Below, in pieces: positions 8,931 to 15,537 of a stretch of DNA of 19,078 nt. The translations under genes were made by a program, and so were the position numbers. Below the pieces are notes generated by a model, which did no database searches, had not been told where the DNA came from, and worked only from the letters and a program-made list of their open reading frames with translations. Source of the DNA: Planctomycetaceae bacterium. Its GTDB lineage: Bacteria; Planctomycetota; Phycisphaerae; Phycisphaerales; SM1A02. Numbering within the stretch: the stretch's first letter is position 1; the number at the start of each line of letters is the position of its first letter. The stretch is taken from positions 1 through 19,078 of the forward strand of contig CANJIC010000008.1 in the NCBI GenBank assembly GCA_947474205.1, in the 5' to 3' direction.

Positions 8931-9863
8931 TTACCTTTGCGACTTGGTCAAAAAAGACGCGTTGGTTTCAGCGCTTTTCTTGGCAGCGTTGCTGCCCAAA
9001 AGTTGCGACACCAAAATGCCGGCAAGCATGAGCGCGCATCCAACATACTCGCGGCTACTTAAGCGCTCTGCAGCCAAGAAAGCGCCCGCGATTGCCGCGA
9101 ATGGACTTTCCATGCTCAGCAAAATTGCCGCGTGCGTTGGTGGCGCCGTGCGTTGTCCAACCACCTGCAACGTGAACGCAACCGCAACCGCAAGCGCACC
9201 TAAATACACCAACGACATCCACGCGCTTGAAACATGCGACCACTCTGGAAGTCCGTTGCGCATCATGAACATGAACGCGATCAATCCCGTGACAAGAAAT
9301 TGCACGGCGGCAAGTTCAATGGGGTCGCAGCGCGGCGCGTATCGCCCAATGATTAACACATGAATAGCCCAGACGACCGCGCAGCCCAGCACCAGCAAGT
9401 CGCCGCGGCTCATATGCAATTCCGCGCTGACGCTGAGCAAATACAAGCCGACCGTGGCCAATGTCACGCCAAGCCACGCCGACCAACCAACGCGGTGGCC
9501 AAACAGCAAGCCAATTAACGGAACGAACAACACATACAAACCCGTGATGAAACCGGCGCTGCTGGCCGTGGTGCTTTCAATGCCTTTTTGCTGTAAATAG
9601 GCGGCAATCAGCATGGCCAGCCCCGCGAATATTCCGCCACTCCACAGCAGCGCGCCTGGCGAGGACGCATTCACTCCGCGCGCGCGCCGAACAATAATCA
9701 ACGGCGCCAAGATTGCGGCGCCCATAAGAAATCGAATGGCCATGATTGAAAGCGCATCCAAACTTTTAGCGGCATTTTGTTGCGCCACAAATGCCACGCC
9801 CCAAATCAATGACGCCAACAGCAGTAACAAGTCAGCTTGAATTGTTACGCGGCGCAGGATCAC
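8931..9863 (-). CDS. EamA/DMT-family membrane transporter
   Basis: About 310 residues with roughly ten hydrophobic segments in two similar halves, the drug/metabolite transporter plan. The first helix begins 'ADLLLLLASLIWGVAFVAQQ', the classic EamA opening. The second half begins near 'RGDLLVLGCAVVWAIHVLII', and the end carries 'LLSMESPFAAIAGAFLAAERL', an EamA hallmark. GTG 9863 was chosen as start because it overlaps the stop of the upstream lipoprotein gene as GTGA. A longer frame from 9965 would add a non-hydrophobic stretch overlapping that gene by about 100 bases. The substrate is unknown; amino acids or small metabolites are usual for the family. Confidence 0.9.
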   Translation of the reverse strand: MILRRVTIQADLLLLLASLIWGVAFVAQQNAAKSLDALSIMAIRFLMGAAILAPLIIVRRARGVNASSPGALLWSGGIFAGLAMLIAAYLQQKGIESTTASSAGFITGLYVLFVPLIGLLFGHRVGWSAWLGVTLATVGLYLLSVSAELHMSRGDLLVLGCAVVWAIHVLIIGRYAPRCDPIELAAVQFLVTGLIAFMFMMRNGLPEWSHVSSAWMSLVYLGALAVAVAFTLQVVGQRTAPPTHAAILLSMESPFAAIAGAFLAAERLSSREYVGCALMLAGILVSQLLGSNAAKKSAETNASFLTKSQR

Positions 9864-10369
9864 GGTTTGTGGTGCGGGCAATGCACGGGGCCTTGCGCCG
9901 TCAACGCCTCGTCGGAATCCAGATTCAGCGTGGCGTTCACTGTTAGAAATGCATTCGGCTCGCAACTGAAACCGTTCGGTAGTGGAAGTTCAATGAGATA
10001 GCAGCGGCTGACCGAATCCCAGCGCTGATTATTCACGCTGATGTCCCCCAAATCGTATCTGCAAGAATTGGATGTGCTGGATTTCGGATCTGCAACATTC
10101 AACCGCAGAATGCCAACGGACCGAGTTGTTTGGTCGTCTTGATCAAGGCACTCGATATAAATAGCCACCACGGGCGTCTTGTCAGTGGCGCGCAGCGGAA
10201 AGTAACTCATCGGGTGCACAATGATTTTTCTAGAACGAAACGGCCAACAATCTTTGGTGGGCAACGCCGCAGTTTCGGTCGCGGTCAGCGCGGTTGAATC
10301 CATATTGGTGGTTTGACACGCCGCAATCAAGCAGCAAATCAGCAGGGCAATCACAGGCAACGCTTTCAT
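9860..10369 (-). CDS. Six-cysteine lipoprotein of unknown function
   Basis: A 169-residue protein with a type II signal peptide: basic start, hydrophobic core, and lipobox I15-A16-A17-C18. The mature part contains six further cysteines (in DCWPF, IECLD, NSCRY, SRCYL, FSCEP and VHCPH), an even number consistent with three disulfides in an extracytoplasmic protein. I recognise no family. Its stop overlaps the GTG of the EamA transporter by four bases, so the two are probably translated in a coupled way. It is divergent from the PDZ lipoprotein gene across 51 bp. Confidence 0.75.
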   Translation of the reverse strand: MKALPVIALLICCLIAACQTTNMDSTALTATETAALPTKDCWPFRSRKIIVHPMSYFPLRATDKTPVVAIYIECLDQDDQTTRSVGILRLNVADPKSSTSNSCRYDLGDISVNNQRWDSVSRCYLIELPLPNGFSCEPNAFLTVNATLNLDSDEALTAQGPVHCPHHKP

Positions 10370-10420
10370 GCATTCAGCATAACGCTCAAACGAAATACAT
10401 GAGCACGCTAGACTGAGTGC

Positions 10421-11131
10421 ATGAAGACTTCACACCTGCTTTGTTTGGGCGCCACATTCATGTGCGCATTTTTTATGGGCTGCAACACGCTCACCACTTC
10501 AAACACCGCGCCTGGCGCGCCAGTGCAAACGTCAGCCAATCAACCGCCCGCGACCAACGCCGCGCAATCCACTGAAGGACCTCGCCCCGCATTTTTAACG
10601 CCACGCTCCGACGGAACCTACGTTGATGTAAATGGTCGAGTGCTTGTGCCGCCAACCGTGATGTTGGGATTGACCATGGAGCAGCCTGGCGCCGCTTTGT
10701 GCAAGCATTTAAATCTCAACCCCGCGCGCACCACATTGCTGGTGGACATTATTCCAGGTCTGCCTGGCGACAAGGCTGGCCTTGTTGATCACGACATTGT
10801 GATTGCCGTTGATGGTTCGCCAAATGCAAGCACCAACGACATTCGCAACCAATTGAAGAAGATGAAGCCGGGCGACACGATCACGTTCATGATTCAACGC
10901 GGCAGTGAAAAGAAATCGGTCACACTGACAACGGTGCCGTGGATCGCCGAGCACATGGTGCGGCCGCTTCACGCGGGCTCATTCGCGCCGCCAAATCTGT
11001 CAAGCGCCGCCGAGCGTGAGGAAGTCCCACGCGAACTGATGCCAGTGATTGATCGCTTAAACCACATTGAGCAACAATTGAAGGAAATTCAAGCGGAATT
11101 GAAGAAATCTCCGCAAGCAACGCCGCGCTGA
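10421..11131 (+). CDS. PDZ-domain lipoprotein
   Basis: A 236-residue exported protein. Residues 1-21 form a signal peptide ending 'FFMGC'; the Phe at the -3 position is atypical for a lipobox, but Cys21 is the likely lipidation site. A Pro/Thr/Ala linker follows to about residue 60. Residues about 78-165 form a PDZ domain: 'GLTMEQPG' start, 'VDIIPGLPGDKAGLVDHDIVIAVDG' core split across strands, and 'LKKMKPGDTITFMIQRG', as in the PDZ domains of DegP/HtrA. No protease domain is present. Residues about 207-230 are heptad-like and Glu/Lys-rich, suggesting a short coiled coil. It may act as an envelope scaffold or protease adaptor (inference). No strong ribosome-binding site precedes the ATG. Confidence 0.85.
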   Translation: MKTSHLLCLGATFMCAFFMGCNTLTTSNTAPGAPVQTSANQPPATNAAQSTEGPRPAFLTPRSDGTYVDVNGRVLVPPTVMLGLTMEQPGAALCKHLNLNPARTTLLVDIIPGLPGDKAGLVDHDIVIAVDGSPNASTNDIRNQLKKMKPGDTITFMIQRGSEKKSVTLTTVPWIAEHMVRPLHAGSFAPPNLSSAAEREEVPRELMPVIDRLNHIEQQLKEIQAELKKSPQATPR

Positions 11132-11284
11132 TTCACGCCACGATTGAATGGGTCATTGTGCAATGCGGACAGTGAACTGCGCGGGCATGCGCTTGTTGGT
11201 TCTTGCTGAACATTTTGCAGATGTTGTTGCGAACGTGCTTGCCACATTCTGACCGAAGTGATTTGGCTCAATACGTGAGCGGAA

Positions 11285-11545
11285 TTATTTGGCGGCAACA
11301 AGTTCAATCACGCTGTACTGATCCAAATTCAGCGTGACCAATTCGCCATCATCAAGGCGAATTTCAAGTCGATCAAGCCACACTTTGTCATCGCGACCGT
11401 GCACAAACCAAGAGCCAGTCTTGGATTGTTGATAGCGCACCACGACGCCTTCCATGGTTGTGGTCCACACATCATGCGTCTGCGCATATTGCTGCGTCAC
11501 TCGAACGCGGGTTCCGGCGGACATGGATGGTGCTTCAAGGGACAT
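11285..11545 (-). CDS. Conserved-looking 86-aa protein of unknown function
   Basis: An 86-residue soluble, probably beta-rich protein with alternating hydrophobic residues: 'RVRVTQQ', 'MEGVVVRYQQSKTGSWFVHG', 'VWLDRLEIRLDDGELVTLNLDQYSVIEL'. No signal peptide, membrane segment or known catalytic motif is visible, and I cannot assign a family. It lies 21 bp after the M16-like gene on the same strand, making it the third gene of the dapB operon. No clear ribosome-binding site is seen. Confidence 0.7.
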   Translation of the reverse strand: MSLEAPSMSAGTRVRVTQQYAQTHDVWTTTMEGVVVRYQQSKTGSWFVHGRDDKVWLDRLEIRLDDGELVTLNLDQYSVIELVAAK

Positions 11546-11566
11546 GGGATTGTAAGTGTAGCCAAC

Positions 11567-12814
11567 TCACACTTCGTCGGCGACAGCATTGGGACCAACG
11601 GTGGCTTGGCTCATGGTGGCGCGCCACGCGGCGGACATTCTGCGCTTGATCACATCATTTACGCGTTCAAGGGTCCAGCCTTCCAGCATGGCCGTAAGTT
11701 CAGCCAGAGTTCGCGCTTTACCAACGCGAAAAAGATCGCTGGTGATGGTGCTGGCACGGGCCATGGCGCTTTCACCCGACATAACCATACGACTTTTAAA
11801 CCCAATTTTGGCGCGGTCAAACTCAATTTGATTCACGCCCGATTCAAAGCGAACAAGTTCGTCCATGATGCACTTGCTGGTGGTGGCGGCGCGTTGCGGC
11901 GTGCTGCCGGCGTAAATCTGCAGCACACCGCGGTCTCGACCCGTGGCGGCGCTGGCGCCAACGCTATAGCAAAGGCCGCGTTTTTCCCGCACTTCCGTGA
12001 ATAAACGGCTGCTGGCTTCGCCCCCCAAAATCACCGCGGCAATGCGGAAGCCAAATGAATCAGGATCGCTTTCTGTTGGCGCGTCAAAGGCAAACGCCAT
12101 GTGGGTTTGCGAACTGGCAAGCGTGTAATGATCAACGCCGCCACTTCGAGGGCCAAAAGTTTTCGCTTCGACATTGGTGCCACCCCAAGCGCCAAAAAGT
12201 TCCTGCAACTTTGGCATGGCATTTTCTGGCGACACCGCGCCGGCAATTGAAAGAATGGATCCTTGCGCAACCGCGCGTCGCTTCCACGTGGCTCTGACAT
12301 GTTCAGTTGTCAATGATTGTAAACCCGCCTCATCGCCGTAGCCCGTGCGATTGAAGGGCGATGGAAAGTGCAACTTCGCCAAGCGCAACATGACCAAGTG
12401 TTGCGGATCATCTGGCAGCGCGTGCAACGCTTGCAATGAAAGTTGGCGAACAGGCTCCAGATGTTCCGCATCAATTCTGGGCCGCAGAACCATGTCCGCG
12501 ATCAGTTCGAGCGACGCGTTCAAGCGCGACGCCAACATTGTTGCGGAAACTAAAACATGATTGGCGTTGACGGTGGTGCTGCGATCACAACCCAATGTGT
12601 CAAGCGCTTCGCTGAATGCGCGGCTGTCGCGCGCGCCAGAGCCGCGCACAATAAGCTCTGAAAGCAGCGTGCTTTCGCCTTCTCCAGCGCTTCCTTCAGG
12701 ATCGCCGGCGGTGCCCGCGGGAATGGCGAAGGAGAGCGATGTGGTGGCCATTCCTGAAATTGGTTCAAAGGCAACAGTAAGCCCGTTGCTTAATTTTTCA
12801 ATAAGTATGCTCAT
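11567..12814 (-). CDS. M16-family peptidase-like protein lacking the zinc motif
   Basis: A 415-residue single-subunit M16B-type protein with two homologous halves. The N-terminus 'LSNGLTVAFEPI' and the second-half signature 'EVREKRGLCYSVGA' (274-287, with R276 and Y283) are typical of the family and anchor substrate. At the place where active members have G-x-x-H-x-x-E-H, this protein reads G46-E-S-T49-L-L-S52-E53, so all zinc ligands of HxxEH are missing. It is therefore probably a non-catalytic subunit or a binding protein rather than a protease. No catalytic M16 partner is in the window. The start ATG overlaps the dapB stop (ATGA), indicating translational coupling. No signal peptide is seen, so it is likely cytoplasmic. 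Confidence 0.88.
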   Translation of the reverse strand: MSILIEKLSNGLTVAFEPISGMATTSLSFAIPAGTAGDPEGSAGEGESTLLSELIVRGSGARDSRAFSEALDTLGCDRSTTVNANHVLVSATMLASRLNASLELIADMVLRPRIDAEHLEPVRQLSLQALHALPDDPQHLVMLRLAKLHFPSPFNRTGYGDEAGLQSLTTEHVRATWKRRAVAQGSILSIAGAVSPENAMPKLQELFGAWGGTNVEAKTFGPRSGGVDHYTLASSQTHMAFAFDAPTESDPDSFGFRIAAVILGGEASSRLFTEVREKRGLCYSVGASAATGRDRGVLQIYAGSTPQRAATTSKCIMDELVRFESGVNQIEFDRAKIGFKSRMVMSGESAMARASTITSDLFRVGKARTLAELTAMLEGWTLERVNDVIKRRMSAAWRATMSQATVGPNAVADEV

Positions 12815-13527
12815 GATTTGTTCGCTTTCAAGAGTAGATCAGAAAGCCATTGCTCGGCGGTGTGCATGCCAACTGGTTGATGACGCAGCCAATCCGCAAT
12901 GCGCAGCGCGCCAACCGCAAATAGATCGCGGCTCATCGCGCGGTGTTGCAACGACAAGATTTCATTGTCCATTGCAAAGGTTACGCAATGATCGCCAACC
13001 ACATCACCTTCGCGAACACTGTGAATGTTTGTGTTCGTAATCTCTCCACCACTTGCGCGAACCGCCTCCGCCAAAGCAAGAGCGGTGCCAGAAGGTGAAT
13101 CTTTTTTACGCGTGTGATGCGTCTCTTGAATTGTGATTGAGGCTTGTGAACCCAAAATAGTGGTGGCAACGGACGTCAAACGGGTCAAAATTGCGATTCC
13201 AAGTGAAGAATTTGAAATTTTTATTGTGGAAATCTTTTGCGACGCATTTTGGATGGCCGCCAGAGTTTTTTCACTCAAACCAGTTGTTCCAACAAGCAAT
13301 GCGGCGTTCAATGTTGTTGCAATCTCAACCGCGCGACGCGCGCCAAGGTCGGATGAAAAATCCACTACAACATCCGCATTTCTTACTGTTTTTGTAATTT
13401 CATCAAGCGCGCAAATCATGGTGATGCGCTCAACTTTAGAGGCCGCATGTTGTATGGCTTGACCCATTCTTCCATTGGCGCCAACAAGCACAAGTTGAAG
13501 AGGTTTTGATGGTTGAAAAGGTATCAA
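12811..13527 (-). CDS. dapB: 4-hydroxy-tetrahydrodipicolinate reductase
   Basis: A 238-residue enzyme of the lysine/meso-diaminopimelate pathway that reduces hydroxy-tetrahydrodipicolinate with NAD(P)H in the cytoplasm. Residues 15-22 (VGANGRMG) are the nucleotide-binding loop, 79-83 are VGTTG, and 135-150 are the family signature ETHHTRKKDSPSGTAL with the catalytic His and Lys141. Length is close to the family norm (240-270). The start appears to be TTG 13527 with only a weak GGA upstream. Gene order dapB, M16-like, 86-aa unknown on one strand with a 4-bp overlap and a 21-bp gap indicates an operon whose promoter lies in 13528-13670, shared divergently with the micro-gene. Confidence 0.95.
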   Translation of the reverse strand: MIPFQPSKPLQLVLVGANGRMGQAIQHAASKVERITMICALDEITKTVRNADVVVDFSSDLGARRAVEIATTLNAALLVGTTGLSEKTLAAIQNASQKISTIKISNSSLGIAILTRLTSVATTILGSQASITIQETHHTRKKDSPSGTALALAEAVRASGGEITNTNIHSVREGDVVGDHCVTFAMDNEILSLQHRAMSRDLFAVGALRIADWLRHQPVGMHTAEQWLSDLLLKANKS

Positions 13528-13563
13528 AGTGGTCCGATTTTAAAAAAGTTTCAAAATGTTGTG

Positions 13564-13601
13564 TAAAGGTACTTCACAAGTCGTGTCGATAAAGGTACAA
13601 G
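13564..13601 (+). promoter_or_regulatory. Candidate promoter with direct repeats before micro-gene
   Basis: TTCACA (13573-13578) and TACAAG (13596-13601) form a -35/-10 pair with a 17-bp spacer. The 9-mer TAAAGGTAC occurs at 13564-13572, just before the -35, and again at 13590-13598, overlapping the -10, 26 bp apart. In both cases AAGT follows closely. This is consistent with an operator overlapping the promoter, but it is unproven. Confidence 0.45.
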
Positions 13602-13619
13602 TATGTGCGGAGACGCTAC

Positions 13620-13660
13620 TGTTACGCAGCGCCTCCTCACTCCGACAACCTAGCGTAACG
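13620..13660 (+). promoter_or_regulatory. Leader inverted repeat next to the micro-gene RBS
   Basis: GTTACGC (13621-13627) and GCGTAAC (13653-13659) are perfect 7-bp complements, extended by a U-G pair, around a 25-base loop. The arm ends four bases before the GGGAG ribosome-binding site (13664-13668). An alternative small stem, CGCT/AGCG, competes with the left arm. A leader structure could tune translation. Confidence 0.45.
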
Positions 13661-13675
13661 CATGGGAGCCACACA

Positions 13676-13738
13676 ATGGCTAAGAAGAAGAAGGCTGCTA
13701 AGAAGAAGGCTGCTAAGAAGACCTCAAAGAAGCGCTAA
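13676..13738 (+). CDS. 20-aa Lys/Ala-rich basic micro-protein
   Basis: A 20-codon gene: ATG, then twelve Lys, one Arg, five Ala and little else, with an internal repeat of KKKAA. GGGAG sits seven bases before the ATG, a strong ribosome-binding site, and a strong terminator follows 37 bp after the stop, so it forms its own transcription unit. Codon choice differs from the rest of the window: Lys is AAG throughout and Ala is GCT nearly throughout, whereas other genes here favour GCG/GCC for Ala. That fits high expression. The composition resembles the tail of histone H1-like or other nucleic-acid-binding proteins, so DNA or RNA binding is the obvious inference. Alternatively it could be a leader peptide responding to lysine supply, being divergent from dapB. 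Confidence 0.7.
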   Translation: MAKKKKAAKKKAAKKTSKKR

Positions 13739-13775
13739 TAGCGTTTTGGTCTAATTAGAACCTTACTGAACAGTT

Positions 13776-13814
13776 CCAAAAGAGTCGACTTCAAGTCGGC
13801 TCTTTTGGTTTTTA
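13776..13814 (+). terminator. Strong rho-independent terminator after micro-gene
   Basis: CCAAAAGAG, a U-G pair and CGAC pair with GTCG and CTCTTTTGG, giving a 14-bp stem with loop TTCAA, followed directly by TTTTTAT. This is the clearest terminator in the window, and it separates the micro-gene from the ferredoxin gene. Confidence 0.9.
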
Positions 13815-13883
13815 TAAATAGATTTCATCCATGCATCTTTCAACTATGATGCAGACTGGCAGGATGGACGATTGATTTCTGGC

Positions 13884-13889
13884 TATAAT
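13884..13889 (+). promoter_or_regulatory. -10 box of ferredoxin gene
   Basis: A perfect TATAAT lies 37 bp before the ferredoxin ATG, downstream of the preceding terminator. No good -35 is present at the standard distance, so it may depend on an activator or the upstream TGG. The leader would be about 30 bases. Confidence 0.5.
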
Positions 13890-13926
13890 CCCGAACCGTA
13901 CGCTTAGAACTTTAAGAGAAACAAAT

Positions 13927-14190
13927 ATGGCCCATGTGATCGCTGAACCTTGTATCGCAACCAAAGACGCATCTTGCGTTGAAGTGTGCCCCGTGGATTG
14001 CATTCATCCTGTCAAAGGCGCGGGCACATTCACCGACGCCACGCAGCTGTACATTGATCCAGAAACTTGCATTGATTGCGGCTTGTGCGTGGACGAGTGT
14101 CCCGTGCGAGCTATTTTCCCCAGCGAAGATTTGCCTGCGGAATGGCAGAAATACGTGCAAATTAACGCTGATTGGTTCAAGAAGAAATAA
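13927..14190 (+). CDS. 7Fe-type ferredoxin ([3Fe-4S][4Fe-4S])
   Basis: An 87-residue electron carrier similar in plan to Azotobacter ferredoxin I. The first motif has C9, T12, C17 and C21-P; the second is 'CIDCGLCVDECP' with C48, C51, C54 and C58. By analogy C9, C17 and C58 would bind a [3Fe-4S] cluster, and C21, C48, C51 and C54 a [4Fe-4S] cluster. The position equivalent to the extra Cys11 of Azotobacter is Thr12, which agrees with a 3Fe site. It ends with the 'INADWFKKK' tail. A partial ribosome-binding site (AAGAGA) precedes the ATG. Its own -10 box and a strong upstream terminator suggest a single-gene unit. The redox partner is unknown. Confidence 0.93.
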   Translation: MAHVIAEPCIATKDASCVEVCPVDCIHPVKGAGTFTDATQLYIDPETCIDCGLCVDECPVRAIFPSEDLPAEWQKYVQINADWFKKK

Positions 14191-14207
14191 GTTTCCCCAA
14201 TCGACGC

Positions 14208-14241
14208 CGCGAGTTGGCATTCGCGAAGATTTAATTTTTTT
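14208..14241 (+). terminator. Weak terminator after ferredoxin
   Basis: CGCGA (14208-14212) pairs with TCGCG (14221-14225) over an 8-base loop and is followed shortly by TTTAATTTTTTT. The stem is short, so confidence is limited. Confidence 0.45.
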
Positions 14242-14246
14242 AATTC

Positions 14247-14271
14247 AGTGAGTCACCACGCGTGGTTCACT
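14247..14271. repeat. Palindromic hairpin between convergent genes
   Basis: AGTGA (14247-14251) pairs with TCACT (14267-14271), enclosing the perfect 12-bp palindrome ACCACGCGTGGT (14255-14266), with three unpaired bases on the left. It lies between the ferredoxin and the convergent 134-aa gene, after the T-run. It may be a transcription barrier or a binding site. Confidence 0.5.
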
Positions 14272-14298
14272 ATTGCATTTTCTGCGACGCGCGTGGCG

Positions 14299-14703
14299 TC
14301 AATCTTTTTTATCGTGCGCCAATTTGTCCACGCCAATCACCGCGTCGGCATGTTCGGTCCAATCCACGGCGCGCGAGCCAAGAGCAATTTCACTTTTCAG
14401 CGTCTTGCGATATCCCAGCTTGCGAATAATTTCCAGTACATCCGTCCAGGTTGGAAATGATTTGTGATTCACGCGCTTAAAGGTGTCAATGGCCAGCAGG
14501 AACAAAAACTGCTCCTTGTTCATTTCGCCTTCTTCCGCGGTCTTCACAAAATCAGTCAGACGCCGACCAGGACCACGGCGGCGCTCCAAATTGGAAGCCT
14601 TGGCAACTTCAATATCACGGCGGTCAAGTCCAATTCGGCGGTCGGTGACATCCGCTGGCTTTGAATGGTTCTGAGGGTCAGGCGATGATGGATTATGTTT
14701 CAT
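14299..14703 (-). CDS. Hypothetical 134-aa protein with RRxGxxRR motifs
   Basis: A 134-residue soluble protein. The N-terminal third is disordered-looking and holds two arginine motifs, DRRIGLDRR and ERRRGPGRR, of the kind that in PilZ-type proteins contacts cyclic di-GMP, but no PilZ barrel follows. The rest is predicted helical: 'MNKEQFLFLLAIDTFKRVNH', 'FPTWTDVLEIIRKLGYRK'. No signal peptide or membrane segment is visible. I have an impression of similar proteins in planctomycetes but cannot name a family. It appears monocistronic, and the ribosome-binding site is weak. An RNA- or DNA-binding role is only a guess from the arginine motifs. Confidence 0.75.
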   Translation of the reverse strand: MKHNPSSPDPQNHSKPADVTDRRIGLDRRDIEVAKASNLERRRGPGRRLTDFVKTAEEGEMNKEQFLFLLAIDTFKRVNHKSFPTWTDVLEIIRKLGYRKTLKSEIALGSRAVDWTEHADAVIGVDKLAHDKKD

Positions 14704-14806
14704 ATGAAGTCGTTTCGTAAAAGTGGGTTGCCGGATTGCGAACTTGAATTCTAGTTACATTGTACCACCCAAGACTATTTCTCACGCATTGCAATAGTTC
14801 TCTAGA

Positions 14807-15289
14807 ATGTTCCGTATGAGCGACGACTTTGAAGAACCAACTTTCAACCTGACCGCCGCCATTCTTGGATGGATTGTTCCAGGCGCGGGTCATTGGAAAG
14901 TGGGCGAAAAGGCTCGTGGAATGCTTATTTTGCTGGGTATTGGCGGTCTTTTTCTACTTGGCGTGCTGGTGGGCGGCGTTGATTGCGTGGATCGCCGCGA
15001 AGATGGCATGTGGTTTATTGCCCAAGCGGGCGCCGGTGGTTTGGCATTTGCCACGGATGAATTGAATACCGCAATTTTAAAATCAGGACGAGTGGGGGAG
15101 TTGTTGCCGCTGGCCGTTCAAAGCGGAACCGTCATGGTGAGCAGCTTCAAAGGCGCGGGTCCATCCAATGAAATTGGCACGCTCTTGTGCGGCCTTGCTG
15201 GCATGATGAATGTCATCGCCGTGCTTGATGTGTTGTATCGATCAACTTCAAACGCAAACGCAAACTCAAGCAATGGCGCACTTCAATGA
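14807..15289 (+). CDS. Small integral membrane protein (DUF6677-like?)
   Basis: A 160-residue membrane protein. Hydrophobic segments are at about 14-30 ('LTAAILGWIVPGAGHW'), 38-60 ('GMLILLGIGGLFLLGVLVGG') and 125-145 near the C-terminus. The first segment, with 'PGAGHWKVGEKARG', resembles small proteins I associate with planctomycete family DUF6677, but I could not verify that. The ATG at 14816 (MSDDFEEP) is an equally possible start; neither has a clear ribosome-binding site. Its stop overlaps the next gene's ATG by four bases, so the pair is coupled. The function is unknown. Confidence 0.78.
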   Translation: MFRMSDDFEEPTFNLTAAILGWIVPGAGHWKVGEKARGMLILLGIGGLFLLGVLVGGVDCVDRREDGMWFIAQAGAGGLAFATDELNTAILKSGRVGELLPLAVQSGTVMVSSFKGAGPSNEIGTLLCGLAGMMNVIAVLDVLYRSTSNANANSSNGALQ

Positions 15290-15537
15290 TAATTCAACTT
15301 GCCTACATTCCATTTCTGCAACCGCTGCCAACTGTGGCGCAGTGGTGGTGGCTGTTGCTCATACCAGCATGCGCGGCCATTAGCGTGACATGGAAAGCCG
15401 TGCGCTTGGAAACACTGGAACATTTTTGGCGCGAAGCAATCACCATGACGGTGCATTCGGTCTTGGCCATGGCGGCGCTTGCCGCGGCGCTTATGGTGTT
15501 GCTGCGGGTGGTCATTCCACTGCTGCCGACGCCCTAA
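15286..15537 (+). CDS. Small two-helix membrane protein
   Basis: An 83-residue protein with two hydrophobic segments, about 20-36 ('WWWLLLIPACAAISVTW') and 52-80 ('ITMTVHSVLAMAALAAALMV' onward). It overlaps the preceding gene as ATGA and is likely co-translated with it, perhaps forming a two-component membrane complex (inference). Its last 26 bases overlap the end of the opposite-strand 199-aa gene. No family is recognised. Confidence 0.72.
   Translation: MIIQLAYIPFLQPLPTVAQWWWLLLIPACAAISVTWKAVRLETLEHFWREAITMTVHSVLAMAALAAALMVLLRVVIPLLPTP

Noticed and set aside
13556..13675. N-terminal 40-codon extension of the Lys-rich micro-protein from ATG 13556
   Set aside because: The extension contains the promoter candidate, repeats and leader hairpin, has no ribosome-binding site and reads as non-protein-like; GGGAG sits correctly for the ATG at 13676.
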